Of a stretch of DNA of 11,171 bases, positions 1 through 6,874 are shown in pieces. The stretch is from positions 1-11,171 of the forward strand of contig JAGKWO010000075.1 of assembly GCA_021151835.1 (NCBI GenBank). The letters are read 5' to 3'. The position numbers and the translations under genes are program-made. Under the pieces are notes generated by a model. It made no database searches. It worked only from the letters and a program-made list of their open reading frames with translations, and was not told the DNA's origin. Source of the DNA: Gammaproteobacteria bacterium (lineage in GTDB: Bacteria > Pseudomonadota > Gammaproteobacteria > Pseudomonadales > Cellvibrionaceae). Positions within the stretch are counted from its first letter, which is position 1, and each line of letters opens with the position of its first letter.

Positions 1-831
1 GATCTGGACTCTACCCTCGAGGCTGTGCGCAAAGCACGTGAAAAAGGTTACCAGGCCATTCGCATCCAATGCGGTATTCCCGGTATCGAAAAAACTTACG
101 GCGTTGCCAAGGGCGATAAAAGTTACGAGCCCGCCGATGCGGATTTGCCCTCTGTAGAAGTCTGGTCCACTGAAAAATATTTGAATTACATCCCCGAAGT
201 CTTTGCTGCCGTGCGCCAGGAATTTGGTCGCGAGATCCATTTGCTCCACGATGTACACCACCGCCTAACCCCCATAGAAGCGGCGCGCCTGGGCAAGGAA
301 TTGGAGCCCTTCCACCTGTTCTGGCTGGAAGATGCGGTGCCCGCCGAGAACCAGGAAGCCTTTAAATTGATTCGCCATCACACCACCACGCCGCTCGCGG
401 TGGGCGAAGTCTTCAACTCGATCCACGATTGCCGCGAGCTGATCCAAAACCAATTGATTGACTACATTCGCTCCACCATTGTCCATGCGGGTGGCATCAC
501 CCATGTGCGTCGCATTGCGGACTTCGCCAGCCTATTCAACGTGCGCACCGGCTTCCATGGCGCCACCGATTTGTCACCAGTGTGTATGGGCGCTGCGCTG
601 CATTTTGATTACTGGGTACCCAACTTCGGTATCCAGGAACACATGGCCCACAGCGCCCACATGGAAGAAGTCTTCCCCCACGCCTATGTGTTCGACAAAG
701 GCTATTTCACGCCCGGCGAAGCACCTGGCCACGGGGTGGACATTGACGAAAAACTTGCGGCCAAATACCCCTACAAGCGCGCTTGCCTGCCCGTCAACCG
801 CCTGGAAGATGGTACCCTATGGCACTGGTAA
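1..831 (+). CDS. manD: D-mannonate dehydratase, enolase superfamily (5' truncated by window)
   Basis: The frame is open from base 1, so the gene begins upstream; 276 residues remain of an expected 400 or so. The family dehydrates D-mannonate to 2-keto-3-deoxygluconate in the cytoplasm, a step of hexuronate catabolism. Counting from base 1, the three metal ligands are Asp84 (in HDVHH), Glu110 (in LEDAVPAE) and Glu136 (in VGEVFNS), spaced 26 and 26 residues. This matches, from memory, the 210/236/262 ligands of characterised ManD, an offset of 126. The same offset places Tyr33 and His86 on the catalytic Tyr159 and His212, and Arg157, His186 and Glu213 on substrate-site residues. The final Trp276 would be the usual C-terminal Trp402. 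Ala188, after His-Gly, is at a position reported to separate subgroups; I recall Ala going with efficient mannonate dehydratases. The active site appears complete. Some family members (RspA-like) have weak activity, so the exact substrate is inferred. It probably shares a transcript with the GH43 gene 65 bp downstream. Confidence 0.93.
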   Translation, partial: DLDSTLEAVRKAREKGYQAIRIQCGIPGIEKTYGVAKGDKSYEPADADLPSVEVWSTEKYLNYIPEVFAAVRQEFGREIHLLHDVHHRLTPIEAARLGKELEPFHLFWLEDAVPAENQEAFKLIRHHTTTPLAVGEVFNSIHDCRELIQNQLIDYIRSTIVHAGGITHVRRIADFASLFNVRTGFHGATDLSPVCMGAALHFDYWVPNFGIQEHMAHSAHMEEVFPHAYVFDKGYFTPGEAPGHGVDIDEKLAAKYPYKRACLPVNRLEDGTLWHW

Positions 832-896
832 GCCCAGTGCCCGCCAGCCATAAAACAACAACGGCAATTCACAACCCCGCAAGAGAGAGCAAGCCT

Positions 897-2024
897 ATGA
901 CATTACAAAAACAACTCCTTGCTGCCAGCTTTATCAGCAGCGTCGCCTTTATCCTCGGGTGCCAGGACAAATCGGCTCCGGAACCAACCGCCACCGCCGC
1001 CGCGTCATCCGCACCGGCCCCGCTGGTTGCAGATCCCTCCATAGACCCAGCCAAATTCCTTAACCAGCCCTTGGTTAAAGATCGATATACCGCCGACCCA
1101 TCAGCCCATGTGTTTAACGGCAAGTTGTACATCTACCCCTCTCACGATGTGGAAACTGGCATCACCACCGATGGCGAAGGCGATAAATTCGATATGAAGG
1201 ATTACCGCGTCTTCTCCTACGACCCGGCCACCCAAACCACCACCGATCACGGCGAAGCGCTGAACCTGAAAGACGTACCCTGGGCCAGCCGCCAACTCTG
1301 GGCACCCGATGCGGCCGAAAAAGACGGTAAATACTTTTTGTATTTCCCGGCAAAAAACAAAGACGGCATTTTCCAGATGGGCGTAGCCACCAGCGATTCC
1401 CCCACTGGTCCCTTCAAGGCCGAACCCGAACCTATTAAAGGCAGCTTCAGCATCGACCCTGCGGTATTTAAAGATGACGACGGCGCCCACTACATGGTGT
1501 TTGGCGGCATCTGGGGCGGGCAATTGCAGCGCTGGGCCAGTGGCAGCTACGTTGAGGAAGATAAATACCCGGCAAGTAACGAACCCGCACTCAGCCCCAA
1601 AATCGCCAGGCTCAGCGACGATATGCTGCAATTTGCCGAGCCCCCCAAAGACCTGCAAATCCTGGATGGCGCCGGTGTTCCACTGCTCGGTACCGACAGC
1701 AACCGCCGCTTTTTTGAAGCCGCCTGGATCCACAAATTTAACGGCAAGTATTACCTCTCCTATTCCACCGGCGACACCCACTACATCGCCTATGCGGTGG
1801 CTGAAAACCTCTATGGCCCCTACACCCACAAAGGCATAGTCCTCACCCCCGTATTCGGCTGGACCAACCACCACTCCATCGTGCAACACGAGGGTAAATG
1901 GTATTTGTTCTACCACGACTCGCAATTGTCGGGCGGCAAAACCCATTTGCGGAACATCAAGGTGACCGAACTCGTTCACAACGATGACGGCAGCATCCAA
2001 ACAGTGGATGCCTATTTTGAATAA
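897..2024 (+). CDS. GH43 glycoside hydrolase lipoprotein (beta-xylosidase/alpha-L-arabinofuranosidase type)
   Basis: The ATG at 897 gives 375 residues. It was preferred over an in-frame start at 783 because 783 overlaps the upstream gene, whereas 897 follows an AGAGAGAG ribosome-binding site by 7 bases and starts a signal peptide. The lipobox ILGC puts the lipidated cysteine at residue 22. Gln at +2 fits sorting to the outer membrane. An Ala/Pro/Ser-rich linker (about 26-45) leads into a five-bladed beta-propeller (about 60-375). The three GH43 acidic residues are visible: Asp67 (TADPSAHVF, base), Asp187 (SIDPAVF, pKa modulator) and Glu274 (RFFEAAW, acid). His326 in TNHHS fits the central metal-site histidine of the family. 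GH43 enzymes trim arabinose or xylose from hemicelluloses; which one cannot be read from sequence. Pairing with mannonate dehydratase suggests glucuronoxylan use, by inference. A strong terminator follows the stop codon by 16 bases. Confidence 0.93.
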   Translation: MTLQKQLLAASFISSVAFILGCQDKSAPEPTATAAASSAPAPLVADPSIDPAKFLNQPLVKDRYTADPSAHVFNGKLYIYPSHDVETGITTDGEGDKFDMKDYRVFSYDPATQTTTDHGEALNLKDVPWASRQLWAPDAAEKDGKYFLYFPAKNKDGIFQMGVATSDSPTGPFKAEPEPIKGSFSIDPAVFKDDDGAHYMVFGGIWGGQLQRWASGSYVEEDKYPASNEPALSPKIARLSDDMLQFAEPPKDLQILDGAGVPLLGTDSNRRFFEAAWIHKFNGKYYLSYSTGDTHYIAYAVAENLYGPYTHKGIVLTPVFGWTNHHSIVQHEGKWYLFYHDSQLSGGKTHLRNIKVTELVHNDDGSIQTVDAYFE

Positions 2025-2040
2025 TTGATTTTTTTCGCGC

Positions 2041-2083
2041 AAATAAAAAGCCCGATCAGTTTTTCTGATCGGGCTTTTTATTT
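2041..2083. terminator. Symmetrical intrinsic terminator after the GH43 gene
   Basis: A perfect 19-bp inverted repeat (2041-2059 and 2065-2083) encloses a TTTTT loop. The core is AAAAAGCCCGATCAG, paired with its complement. The A-tract on one side and T-tract on the other make it able to terminate on both strands. It ends the manD-GH43 transcript and would shield that unit from reverse transcription from the right. Confidence 0.93.
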
Positions 2084-2084
2084 G

Positions 2085-2135
2085 TGTAGGTTGGTGCGGC
2101 CGCGCAGGCTGAGGAACAAACCGCAACATGACCCT
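2085..2135. repeat. Possible degenerate dispersed repeat
   Basis: The segment starts GTAGGTTGGTGCGG and ends CCGCAACATGACC around AGGCTGAGGAACAAA. This resembles, imperfectly, the GTAGGTTGGG...TGAGGAACGAAACCCAACA-type palindromic repeats seen in many bacterial genomes. It lies between the GH43 terminator and the IS66 relic. I recognise the pattern only loosely, and the two arms no longer pair well. Confidence 0.25.
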
Positions 2136-2240
2136 ATATCCGCAACGACCGAAATAAACGTAAGCACCTAACCACCCCCACTCTACCTAAGTCGGATTTT
2201 TACCATTAGCATATAACCTCCCCTGTTAACCGGAGGTTTT

Positions 2241-2555
2241 ATGAAAAGACGTAGCATTTAGCAATGGCGAGAACTGTTTGCACAACAGGAAACCAGCGAT
2301 GTATCAGCAGCAGAGTTCTGTCAACAGAACGACCTGTGCCCCCAATATTTCAGTTTGCGTCGCAAGCAATTAGCGAAGGCAGCTGGAAAAGTGGAGACCG
2401 GCTTTGCCCGTGTAAACATAAAGCCGGACGTTACGCATAGCGTTCCCGGTGCAATGACAAATGCACTGGTTATTCACAGTAACGCATGCAAGCTGGTGTT
2501 TGGCACATTGCCGCAACCAGGATGGCTGGCGCAATTGCTCAGGAATTTGGCATGA
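2241..2555 (+). pseudogene. tnpA: IS66 accessory protein TnpA, broken by a nonsense codon
   Basis: ATG 2241 follows a GGAGG ribosome-binding site by 4 bases. The frame reads MKRRSI, then TAG at 2259-2261, then QWRELFAQQETSDVSAAEF and on to LCPQYFSLRRKQLAK. The motifs QWxxLF, SAAxFC and CPxYFSLRRKQL are hallmarks of IS66 TnpA. The end, PGWLAQLLRNLA, is the usual C-terminus, so the gene is full length apart from the stop at codon 7. The family normally has Glu or similar there (xEQW), so a single GAG to TAG change would explain it. TnpA is a small DNA-associated helper of IS66 transposition. A start inside the remainder would lose the N-terminal helix-turn-helix region, so a working product is unlikely. 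Confidence 0.85.
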
Positions 2556-2873
2556 TCCAGTGGGATAATGTGCCGGTGTATATGCACCGGCAACCGCTGG
2601 ATTTTCGCAGATCAATTAACGGGTTGAGCGTACTGGTACAGGAATCCATGGCACTGGATGTGTTTTCCTCCGCCTTGTTTGTGTTTGGCAGCCGTAGCCG
2701 CAACAAAATTAAAATCCTGTACTGGGATAAGACGGGATTTTGTTTTTGCAACCGCCATGGATGGCGGAAGGTAGGGCAACGCAGGAGCGGTTGCCGAGTA
2801 CAAACGGCTGGAGAAAGACAAATTCAAATGGCCACGCAAGGGTGATGCGGTTTTATCACTACAGAGTACGTAA
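2552..2873 (+). pseudogene. tnpB: IS66 accessory protein TnpB, frame-shifted by a nested insertion
   Basis: The start codon overlaps the tnpA stop (ATGA, 2552-2555), the normal IS66 arrangement. Residues 1-65 read as TnpB: VPVYMHRQPLDFRRSINGL, then LFVFGSRSRNKIKILYWDK and TGFCF. The frame then runs into unrelated sequence and stops at 2843-2845. The true continuation, YKRLEKDKFKWPRKGDAVLS, is present one frame over from 2799 and ends at TAA 2871-2873. The sequence between, about 2749-2797, is a palindromic insert. Removing 46 or 49 bases of it restores a continuous TnpB. Even restored, the protein stops early compared with the family's usual C-terminus. TnpB is the second helper protein of IS66 transposition. 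Confidence 0.85.
2748..2794. repeat. Palindromic mini-insertion (REP/MITE-like) inside tnpB
   Basis: The 47-base segment has perfect 8-base terminal inverted repeats, GCAACCGC (2748-2755) and GCGGTTGC (2787-2794). An inner hairpin lies on its left side: CCGCCA (2752-2757) with TGGCGG (2762-2767) around the loop TGGA. It lies exactly where the TnpB reading frame breaks, and YKRLEK resumes just beyond it. CCATGGATGG-centred hairpins occur as small dispersed repeats in other gammaproteobacteria, as I recall, so this may be one copy of such a family. No second copy exists in this window. Confidence 0.7.
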
Positions 2874-2937
2874 CAACAATTGCCCTGTTCACCAACAAGA
2901 TCAACCGCCTGACTAGCGGGAAATTTTCATCCTCGAA

Positions 2938-2968
2938 TTGACTTTTGTCATGCTTGGGTGAATATTAT
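2938..2968 (+). promoter_or_regulatory. Candidate sigma70 promoter for the small secreted protein
   Basis: TTGACT (2938-2943) resembles a -35 box. TATTAT (2963-2968) is a -10 box with a 19-base spacer, or AATATT (2961-2966) with a 17-base spacer. Transcription would start near 2975 and leave a leader of about 60 bases before the ATG at 3038. It lies just beyond the end of the IS66 relic. Nothing else was recognised between 2874 and 3037. Confidence 0.4.
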
Positions 2969-3037
2969 TCAGGTGCCAAAAATCATATTATTTGGTCGGT
3001 TCGTCATCCAATAAAAATGTCATACGAGAATATCCCT

Positions 3038-3682
3038 ATGGACAACACATACATAAAAAACTTGCTTTCCTGCGCCGGCCTCGGGCTGCTAATGACCTCA
3101 AGCGTTCAAGCGCAAAACTTAAACCCCAATCATTTTTATCTCGTCAAAGGAGAGCCCATCAGCCGTAGTATCTCTTTAGGAGATCCGAGCAACTGGAGTG
3201 TAAATATCCAAGGTAGGGAAGGCTCCTCTGCTGGGCGAAAAGTTTCGGTTGCGCCAGCCGACTTTAAAGCGAAGGGTGATGCGATCCAAATCAAATGGGC
3301 CGCCTATAAAAACATGCAAGGAAATTTTGGACTCTACGGCAACCCCATAGATTTATCAAAATTCAAAGATGCGGCATCACTCACCATTGATATGCGCATT
3401 GACACCAAACCAGATAAAGACGTCAAGATTGGACTTGATTGCGGCTACCCTTGCCGAGCGGATATCACTATTAACGGCATGATTAAAAAAATGCCCAAAG
3501 GGGAATGGTTTTCCCTGCCATTACCACTTAATTGCTTTAAGAGCGACAACTTTGATCTCAGCAAAATCAACGGCCCTTTTACTATTAGTACCGAAGGTAA
3601 ATTTAATGTAAGTATCACTAATATTCGAATTGAAAAACTGTCTGAGGGTGAAAAGGGCTGCACAGGAGAGGAGAAAAAATAG
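3038..3682 (+). CDS. Small secreted protein with an ExoP-type C-terminal (galactose-binding-like) domain
   Basis: ATG 3038 follows GAGAA by 7 bases and opens a good Sec signal peptide (cleavage after SVQA, about residue 25). In-frame codons upstream (2945, 3017) would place it after a hydrophilic extension. The 214-residue protein is almost wholly one beta-sandwich-like domain. Its signature resembles the C-terminal domain of ExoP-like GH3 glucan glucohydrolases: a pair of cysteines in DCGYPC (135 and 139), then GEWFSLPLPLNCF (Cys166), then GPFTISTEGKFNVSITNIRI near the end. In those enzymes the domain follows the GH3 catalytic part; here no catalytic domain is present. The product is presumably periplasmic or exported and may bind glycans, by inference. 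The C-terminal tail is charged (GEEKK). It is convergent with halogenase A, with 156 bp between the stops. The family assignment rests on motif resemblance alone. Confidence 0.75.
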   Translation: MDNTYIKNLLSCAGLGLLMTSSVQAQNLNPNHFYLVKGEPISRSISLGDPSNWSVNIQGREGSSAGRKVSVAPADFKAKGDAIQIKWAAYKNMQGNFGLYGNPIDLSKFKDAASLTIDMRIDTKPDKDVKIGLDCGYPCRADITINGMIKKMPKGEWFSLPLPLNCFKSDNFDLSKINGPFTISTEGKFNVSITNIRIEKLSEGEKGCTGEEKK

Positions 3683-3838
3683 TGAGTTAAGCCTTTTCTA
3701 GGTCACACGCAACTTTGAAAGTGCAAATTCACCGATATATATTTTAAACACTCCCATACTGATAAAAAACATCCACAAGCACCAGCCAAGCCAAATCATG
3801 TGCGGCCGCCGGGAAGCGGCGTAGCTTTATTGGCACAC
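3683..3838. other. Convergent intergenic region with a GC hairpin
   Basis: This gap separates two converging genes. GCCGC (3805-3809) can pair with GCGGC (3816-3820) in an otherwise AT-rich stretch, followed on the + strand by the weak T-run GTAGCTTTATT. It could be a poor terminator for the small secreted protein gene. On the - strand no T-run follows, so halogenase A has no clear intrinsic terminator here. Confidence 0.3.
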
Positions 3839-5350
3839 TCACAACTTGATCGCTTTACAGTTGTCGTTTATATACTGAGCATGTGTTGGCATATATTGCA
3901 CACATTTTTTTACCGTCATTTCATAATCTTTGAGTTTCTTACTCAAATCTTCAAGTGGCATTGCATCAATAGCCGGGTGATAATCCTCCGCAACAATTCC
4001 CTGCCCTTCAAACACAGCCAACCAGCTAGGAATACTGAACAACTCTTCATTTTCTCGATATATTCGTCCTGTAGATGAATAAAGCTTAATCTTGTCTAGC
4101 AGATACTCTGGTATCTCCATAGTTCGACAATAATTCCAAAAACCCGAGTCTGTTCGTTCAGTCACCTTGTAGTGCAAAATAAGAAAATCGCGAATGCGCT
4201 CATATTCGAAAATAGTATTTTTATTATAGAGTTCTGCCCCGTGAGCCATAAAACGACTGGAGGGAAATAGATTAATTAATTTGGATATTGCAGTTTGTAT
4301 CAGATGAATACTCGTTGATTCCAGCGGCTCTAAAAACCCACTGGACAACCCTATTGCCACACAATTTTTGTTCCAAAATTGCTTTCGGCGCCCCGTCTTA
4401 AACCGGATTACTTTTGGATCAGCAATAATGGCTCCGTCCAGGTTATTCAATAGTATGCTGGTTGCTTCATCATCACTCATATAATGATTTGAAAATACAT
4501 GACCATTCCCTGTACGGTGTTGAAGGGGAATGCGCCACTGCCAACCCGCCGCACGTGCCGTAGCGCGAGTATAGGGAATTGGCTCCTCTACTTTCTCGCA
4601 AGGAACGGCAACAGCACTGTTACAAGGAAGCCAATGGGACCAATCCTCATAGCCAGTTTTTAGTGCCCCCTCAATTAAAAGCCCTCGCATTCCAGTGCAA
4701 TCAACAAATAAATCTCCATCCATTACCAATCCGCTATCAAGCATTAGGTGTTTAATATTTCCAGTGTCTTCACACAACTCTACCGAGGCAATTTTTCCTT
4801 CAGTTCGTATAACCCCTCTCGACTCCGAATACTGCCTCAGGAACTGAGCGTAACGCCCCGCATCAAACTGAAACGCATAACCAAAGTCAGACAATGGCGA
4901 CCCATTAATATTTAATGGCCGGGTAAATTTGTTGCTGCGCGCAGCCATAGTCGCAATGGAATAGTTTTCTAAACTGGAGGCATGCCCGCAGCTCTTCAAC
5001 TTCAACCAATACTGGTGAAATGGAAATGCGTTGATATCCTCACCATAAGCGCCAAACGGGTGAATGTAGCTGTGCCCTATTTGCTTCCAATTAACGAACT
5101 CAATTCCCAGCTTAAATGTGGCCTGGGTTTTTCTCATAAAATCGTTTTCATCAATTTCCAATATTTGATTAAATTTTTGGATATGAGGAATGGTTGCCTC
5201 CCCTACACCAATAGTCCCAATCTCTTCAGACTCGACCAAATGTATGGCGTAATGCTCCGCTCCCAGCACTTTGGCGAAGGCTGCCGCTGTCATCCAACCA
5301 GCAGTGCCGCCACCCGCTATCACTATTTTTTTAATCCTATTCTCATTCAT
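3839..5350 (-). CDS. Flavin-dependent tryptophan-halogenase family protein A
   Basis: The product is a 503-residue protein with the full halogenase motif set. The FAD-binding loop GGGTAG is at 13-18 and GEAT at 50-53. Lys80 in ATFKLGIEF corresponds to PrnA Lys79, which handles hypohalous acid. WQWRIP (270-275) is the WxWxIP signature that suppresses monooxygenase chemistry. Glu344-Ser345 in FLEPLESTS correspond to PrnA Glu346 and Ser347. Such enzymes use FADH2, oxygen and chloride or bromide to halogenate an electron-rich ring; the reductase supplying FADH2 is not in this window. The usual Gly at the end of the FxxPxxSxG motif is Ser here. It is closely similar to C throughout and much less to B. 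It is the last gene of the C-B-A set, 24 bp after B. No good Shine-Dalgarno precedes the ATG, so it may depend on translation of B. Substrate unknown; tryptophan is only the family name. Confidence 0.92.
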   Translation of the reverse strand: MNENRIKKIVIAGGGTAGWMTAAAFAKVLGAEHYAIHLVESEEIGTIGVGEATIPHIQKFNQILEIDENDFMRKTQATFKLGIEFVNWKQIGHSYIHPFGAYGEDINAFPFHQYWLKLKSCGHASSLENYSIATMAARSNKFTRPLNINGSPLSDFGYAFQFDAGRYAQFLRQYSESRGVIRTEGKIASVELCEDTGNIKHLMLDSGLVMDGDLFVDCTGMRGLLIEGALKTGYEDWSHWLPCNSAVAVPCEKVEEPIPYTRATARAAGWQWRIPLQHRTGNGHVFSNHYMSDDEATSILLNNLDGAIIADPKVIRFKTGRRKQFWNKNCVAIGLSSGFLEPLESTSIHLIQTAISKLINLFPSSRFMAHGAELYNKNTIFEYERIRDFLILHYKVTERTDSGFWNYCRTMEIPEYLLDKIKLYSSTGRIYRENEELFSIPSWLAVFEGQGIVAEDYHPAIDAMPLEDLSKKLKDYEMTVKKCVQYMPTHAQYINDNCKAIKL

Positions 5351-5374
5351 AATTCATACTGTTTTTGTATATTG

Positions 5375-6874
5375 TTATTGATTAAACGCGGCATATTTAT
5401 TCAAAAATTCATGTTCATCTGGAAAGCGCGCAGCAAGGTCCCTATATGCTAATCGCATACTATTTAGGCGATTAGCCACAGCCCCCAAATCACATCCAAT
5501 CAATAGGCTGTCGCTTTTTTCTGGCCAATAATTATTTCCCAATAACAATGATATCCACATACCGGGTAACCATGTCTCGTATTCATTGAATGCCACTTTA
5601 CCGCGCACCTTGAACAGTTCCAATTTGTGTTTCAATTCGTCGCCATAAGGTATGGATTTAATTGCTCGCCAAAAGTCGGACGACGACGAATTACACAGCA
5701 ACAAGTGCAACTGGTGATAATCCAGAATGCGATCATATTCGCCTGAAATTAAATAATTGTACTGAGTTGCAGCAAATTGATTTTGCCCTTCAAACGAATA
5801 CATATCGATAAACTGAAGAATTCCACTCTGAACATGATGGAGATAAGATAAAGCAATATTGGTAAATTCTCCTGCGGCCGCTCCTAAAGCCAGACAATTT
5901 CCTTGCCAGAAATGTTCGCGCCGACCTGGTGCGACAGCGAAAGATTGCACAATTTCACCAGGCTGCCCACCAGACTTTTCCAGCACAGCATAAGCAGCCT
6001 CATCGTCAGAAACAAGATCATGGTTATATATAAGTGAGTATAAAGTTTTATTCTGAAGAGGAATTGACTTTACCCAACCATGCCTGCATGCGGATAATCC
6101 TGTAGTAAGCATCGAACGGGATGCACATTTAACAACCACATCCACCTGTTTATTAACAGGCAACTTGCCACTCCAATCTATGAAATTATTATTTTCGAAC
6201 TTTCCTATTAACGCCGCTTCCTTTCCACTACAATCAAAAAAGAAATGCCCTTCTATCACTTCCCCAGATAAGAGAGTGATCGAGCGAATCCTGTTTCCAT
6301 CATCAAAACTTAAATAGTCTAAAACACCTTCCTGCACTTGCACCATTTTCCTTTTTGCATATGCTTGCATGTATTCCTTGTAACGCAACAACTCAACATG
6401 CAGGGAGTAATCCAGAGAAAAACCCTTCTCAATTAATTCTTTTCCAAGAAAGCCGAATCGCCCGTCATTGGCTGCATGAGCAGCAAGGGAATAGGCATCG
6501 AATTTAGTTTTATCGCCACAGTGCTGTAATAAAATTGCATATTGATGGAAATCGACTCCATCCAGAACATTCCCATATACGTTCAATCCATGGACAAAGT
6601 TCTGACCAATGCTTGACCAGTCCTGAAAGCGAGTACCTACTTTAAAGGTGGCGGAAACTTGATGCATCAGGTCGCGTTCAGATATCCGTAAACCGGTGTG
6701 AAACCTTCGTAACGAAGCCAGACCCGAATCAGCCACAAATGGCTCCTCAGTGTGGGCACCATTATTGATTAGAATCACCTGGGCTGACTCAGGCGAATAA
6801 GCATTTGCCAACGCTGCTGCAGTAACCCAGGCACCTACACCGCCACCATACACTACCAATCGATGCGGAATCAT
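5375..6874 (-). CDS. Divergent halogenase-family protein B lacking catalytic motifs
   Basis: This intact 499-residue protein is collinear with A and C but degenerate at nearly every functional motif. The nucleotide loop is GGGVGA (10-15), with the last Gly lost. The GEAT region is replaced by VADSGLASL (47-55). WxWxIP has become WVKSIP (267-272), missing the second Trp. The EPLEST segment is TNIALS (338-343), so the catalytic Glu is Ala341 and its Ser partner is Leu342. Lys78 in ATFKVGTRF is retained, as are GRREHFWQGNCLALG and the DCSG motif. Halogenation by the PrnA mechanism is therefore unlikely. FAD binding is uncertain. Its ATG overlaps the stop of C (ATGA, 6871-6874), with a strong GGAGGG Shine-Dalgarno inside the end of C, so it is coupled to C and well translated. 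A regulatory, scaffolding or oxidase role is possible. It may pair with A or C. Confidence 0.88.
   Translation of the reverse strand: MIPHRLVVYGGGVGAWVTAAALANAYSPESAQVILINNGAHTEEPFVADSGLASLRRFHTGLRISERDLMHQVSATFKVGTRFQDWSSIGQNFVHGLNVYGNVLDGVDFHQYAILLQHCGDKTKFDAYSLAAHAANDGRFGFLGKELIEKGFSLDYSLHVELLRYKEYMQAYAKRKMVQVQEGVLDYLSFDDGNRIRSITLLSGEVIEGHFFFDCSGKEAALIGKFENNNFIDWSGKLPVNKQVDVVVKCASRSMLTTGLSACRHGWVKSIPLQNKTLYSLIYNHDLVSDDEAAYAVLEKSGGQPGEIVQSFAVAPGRREHFWQGNCLALGAAAGEFTNIALSYLHHVQSGILQFIDMYSFEGQNQFAATQYNYLISGEYDRILDYHQLHLLLCNSSSSDFWRAIKSIPYGDELKHKLELFKVRGKVAFNEYETWLPGMWISLLLGNNYWPEKSDSLLIGCDLGAVANRLNSMRLAYRDLAARFPDEHEFLNKYAAFNQ

Larger units (their letters stand above)
2160..2873 (+). mobile_element. 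Degenerate IS66-family insertion sequence
   Basis: Relics of the two accessory genes of an IS66 element lie in their normal order and with their normal ATGA overlap. The sequence GTAAGCACCTAACCACCCCC at 2160 has the GTAA start typical of IS66 ends, so it is a candidate left terminus. No matching right terminus was found up to about 3000, and the large DDE transposase gene tnpC is absent. The element therefore cannot move by itself. It separates the GC-rich hydrolase unit from the more AT-rich right half. The left boundary is tentative and the right boundary is simply the end of recognisable tnpB. Confidence 0.8.

Noticed and set aside
458..853. 131-residue + strand frame overlapping manD
   Set aside because: It is a shifted-frame shadow of manD, Pro/Thr/Ser-rich, without a ribosome-binding site or family resemblance.
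1101..2129. 342-residue open frame on the minus strand opposite the GH43 gene
   Set aside because: It is the antisense of a gene with all GH43 catalytic residues, has a Val/Gly/Ala-rich composition without recognisable domains, and runs through the terminator hairpin.
2355..2555. TTG-started 66-residue protein as a separate gene
   Set aside because: It is the C-terminal part of the IS66 TnpA relic after the nonsense codon at 2259-2261; no ribosome-binding site supports an independent start.
2874..2937. Possible start of the IS66 transposase gene tnpC
   Set aside because: None of the frames shows TnpC-like sequence, and no right terminal repeat follows.
2945..3037. N-terminal extension of the small secreted protein
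   Set aside because: The extension is hydrophilic and would bury the signal peptide; ATG 3038 has a proper ribosome-binding site and starts the signal peptide directly.
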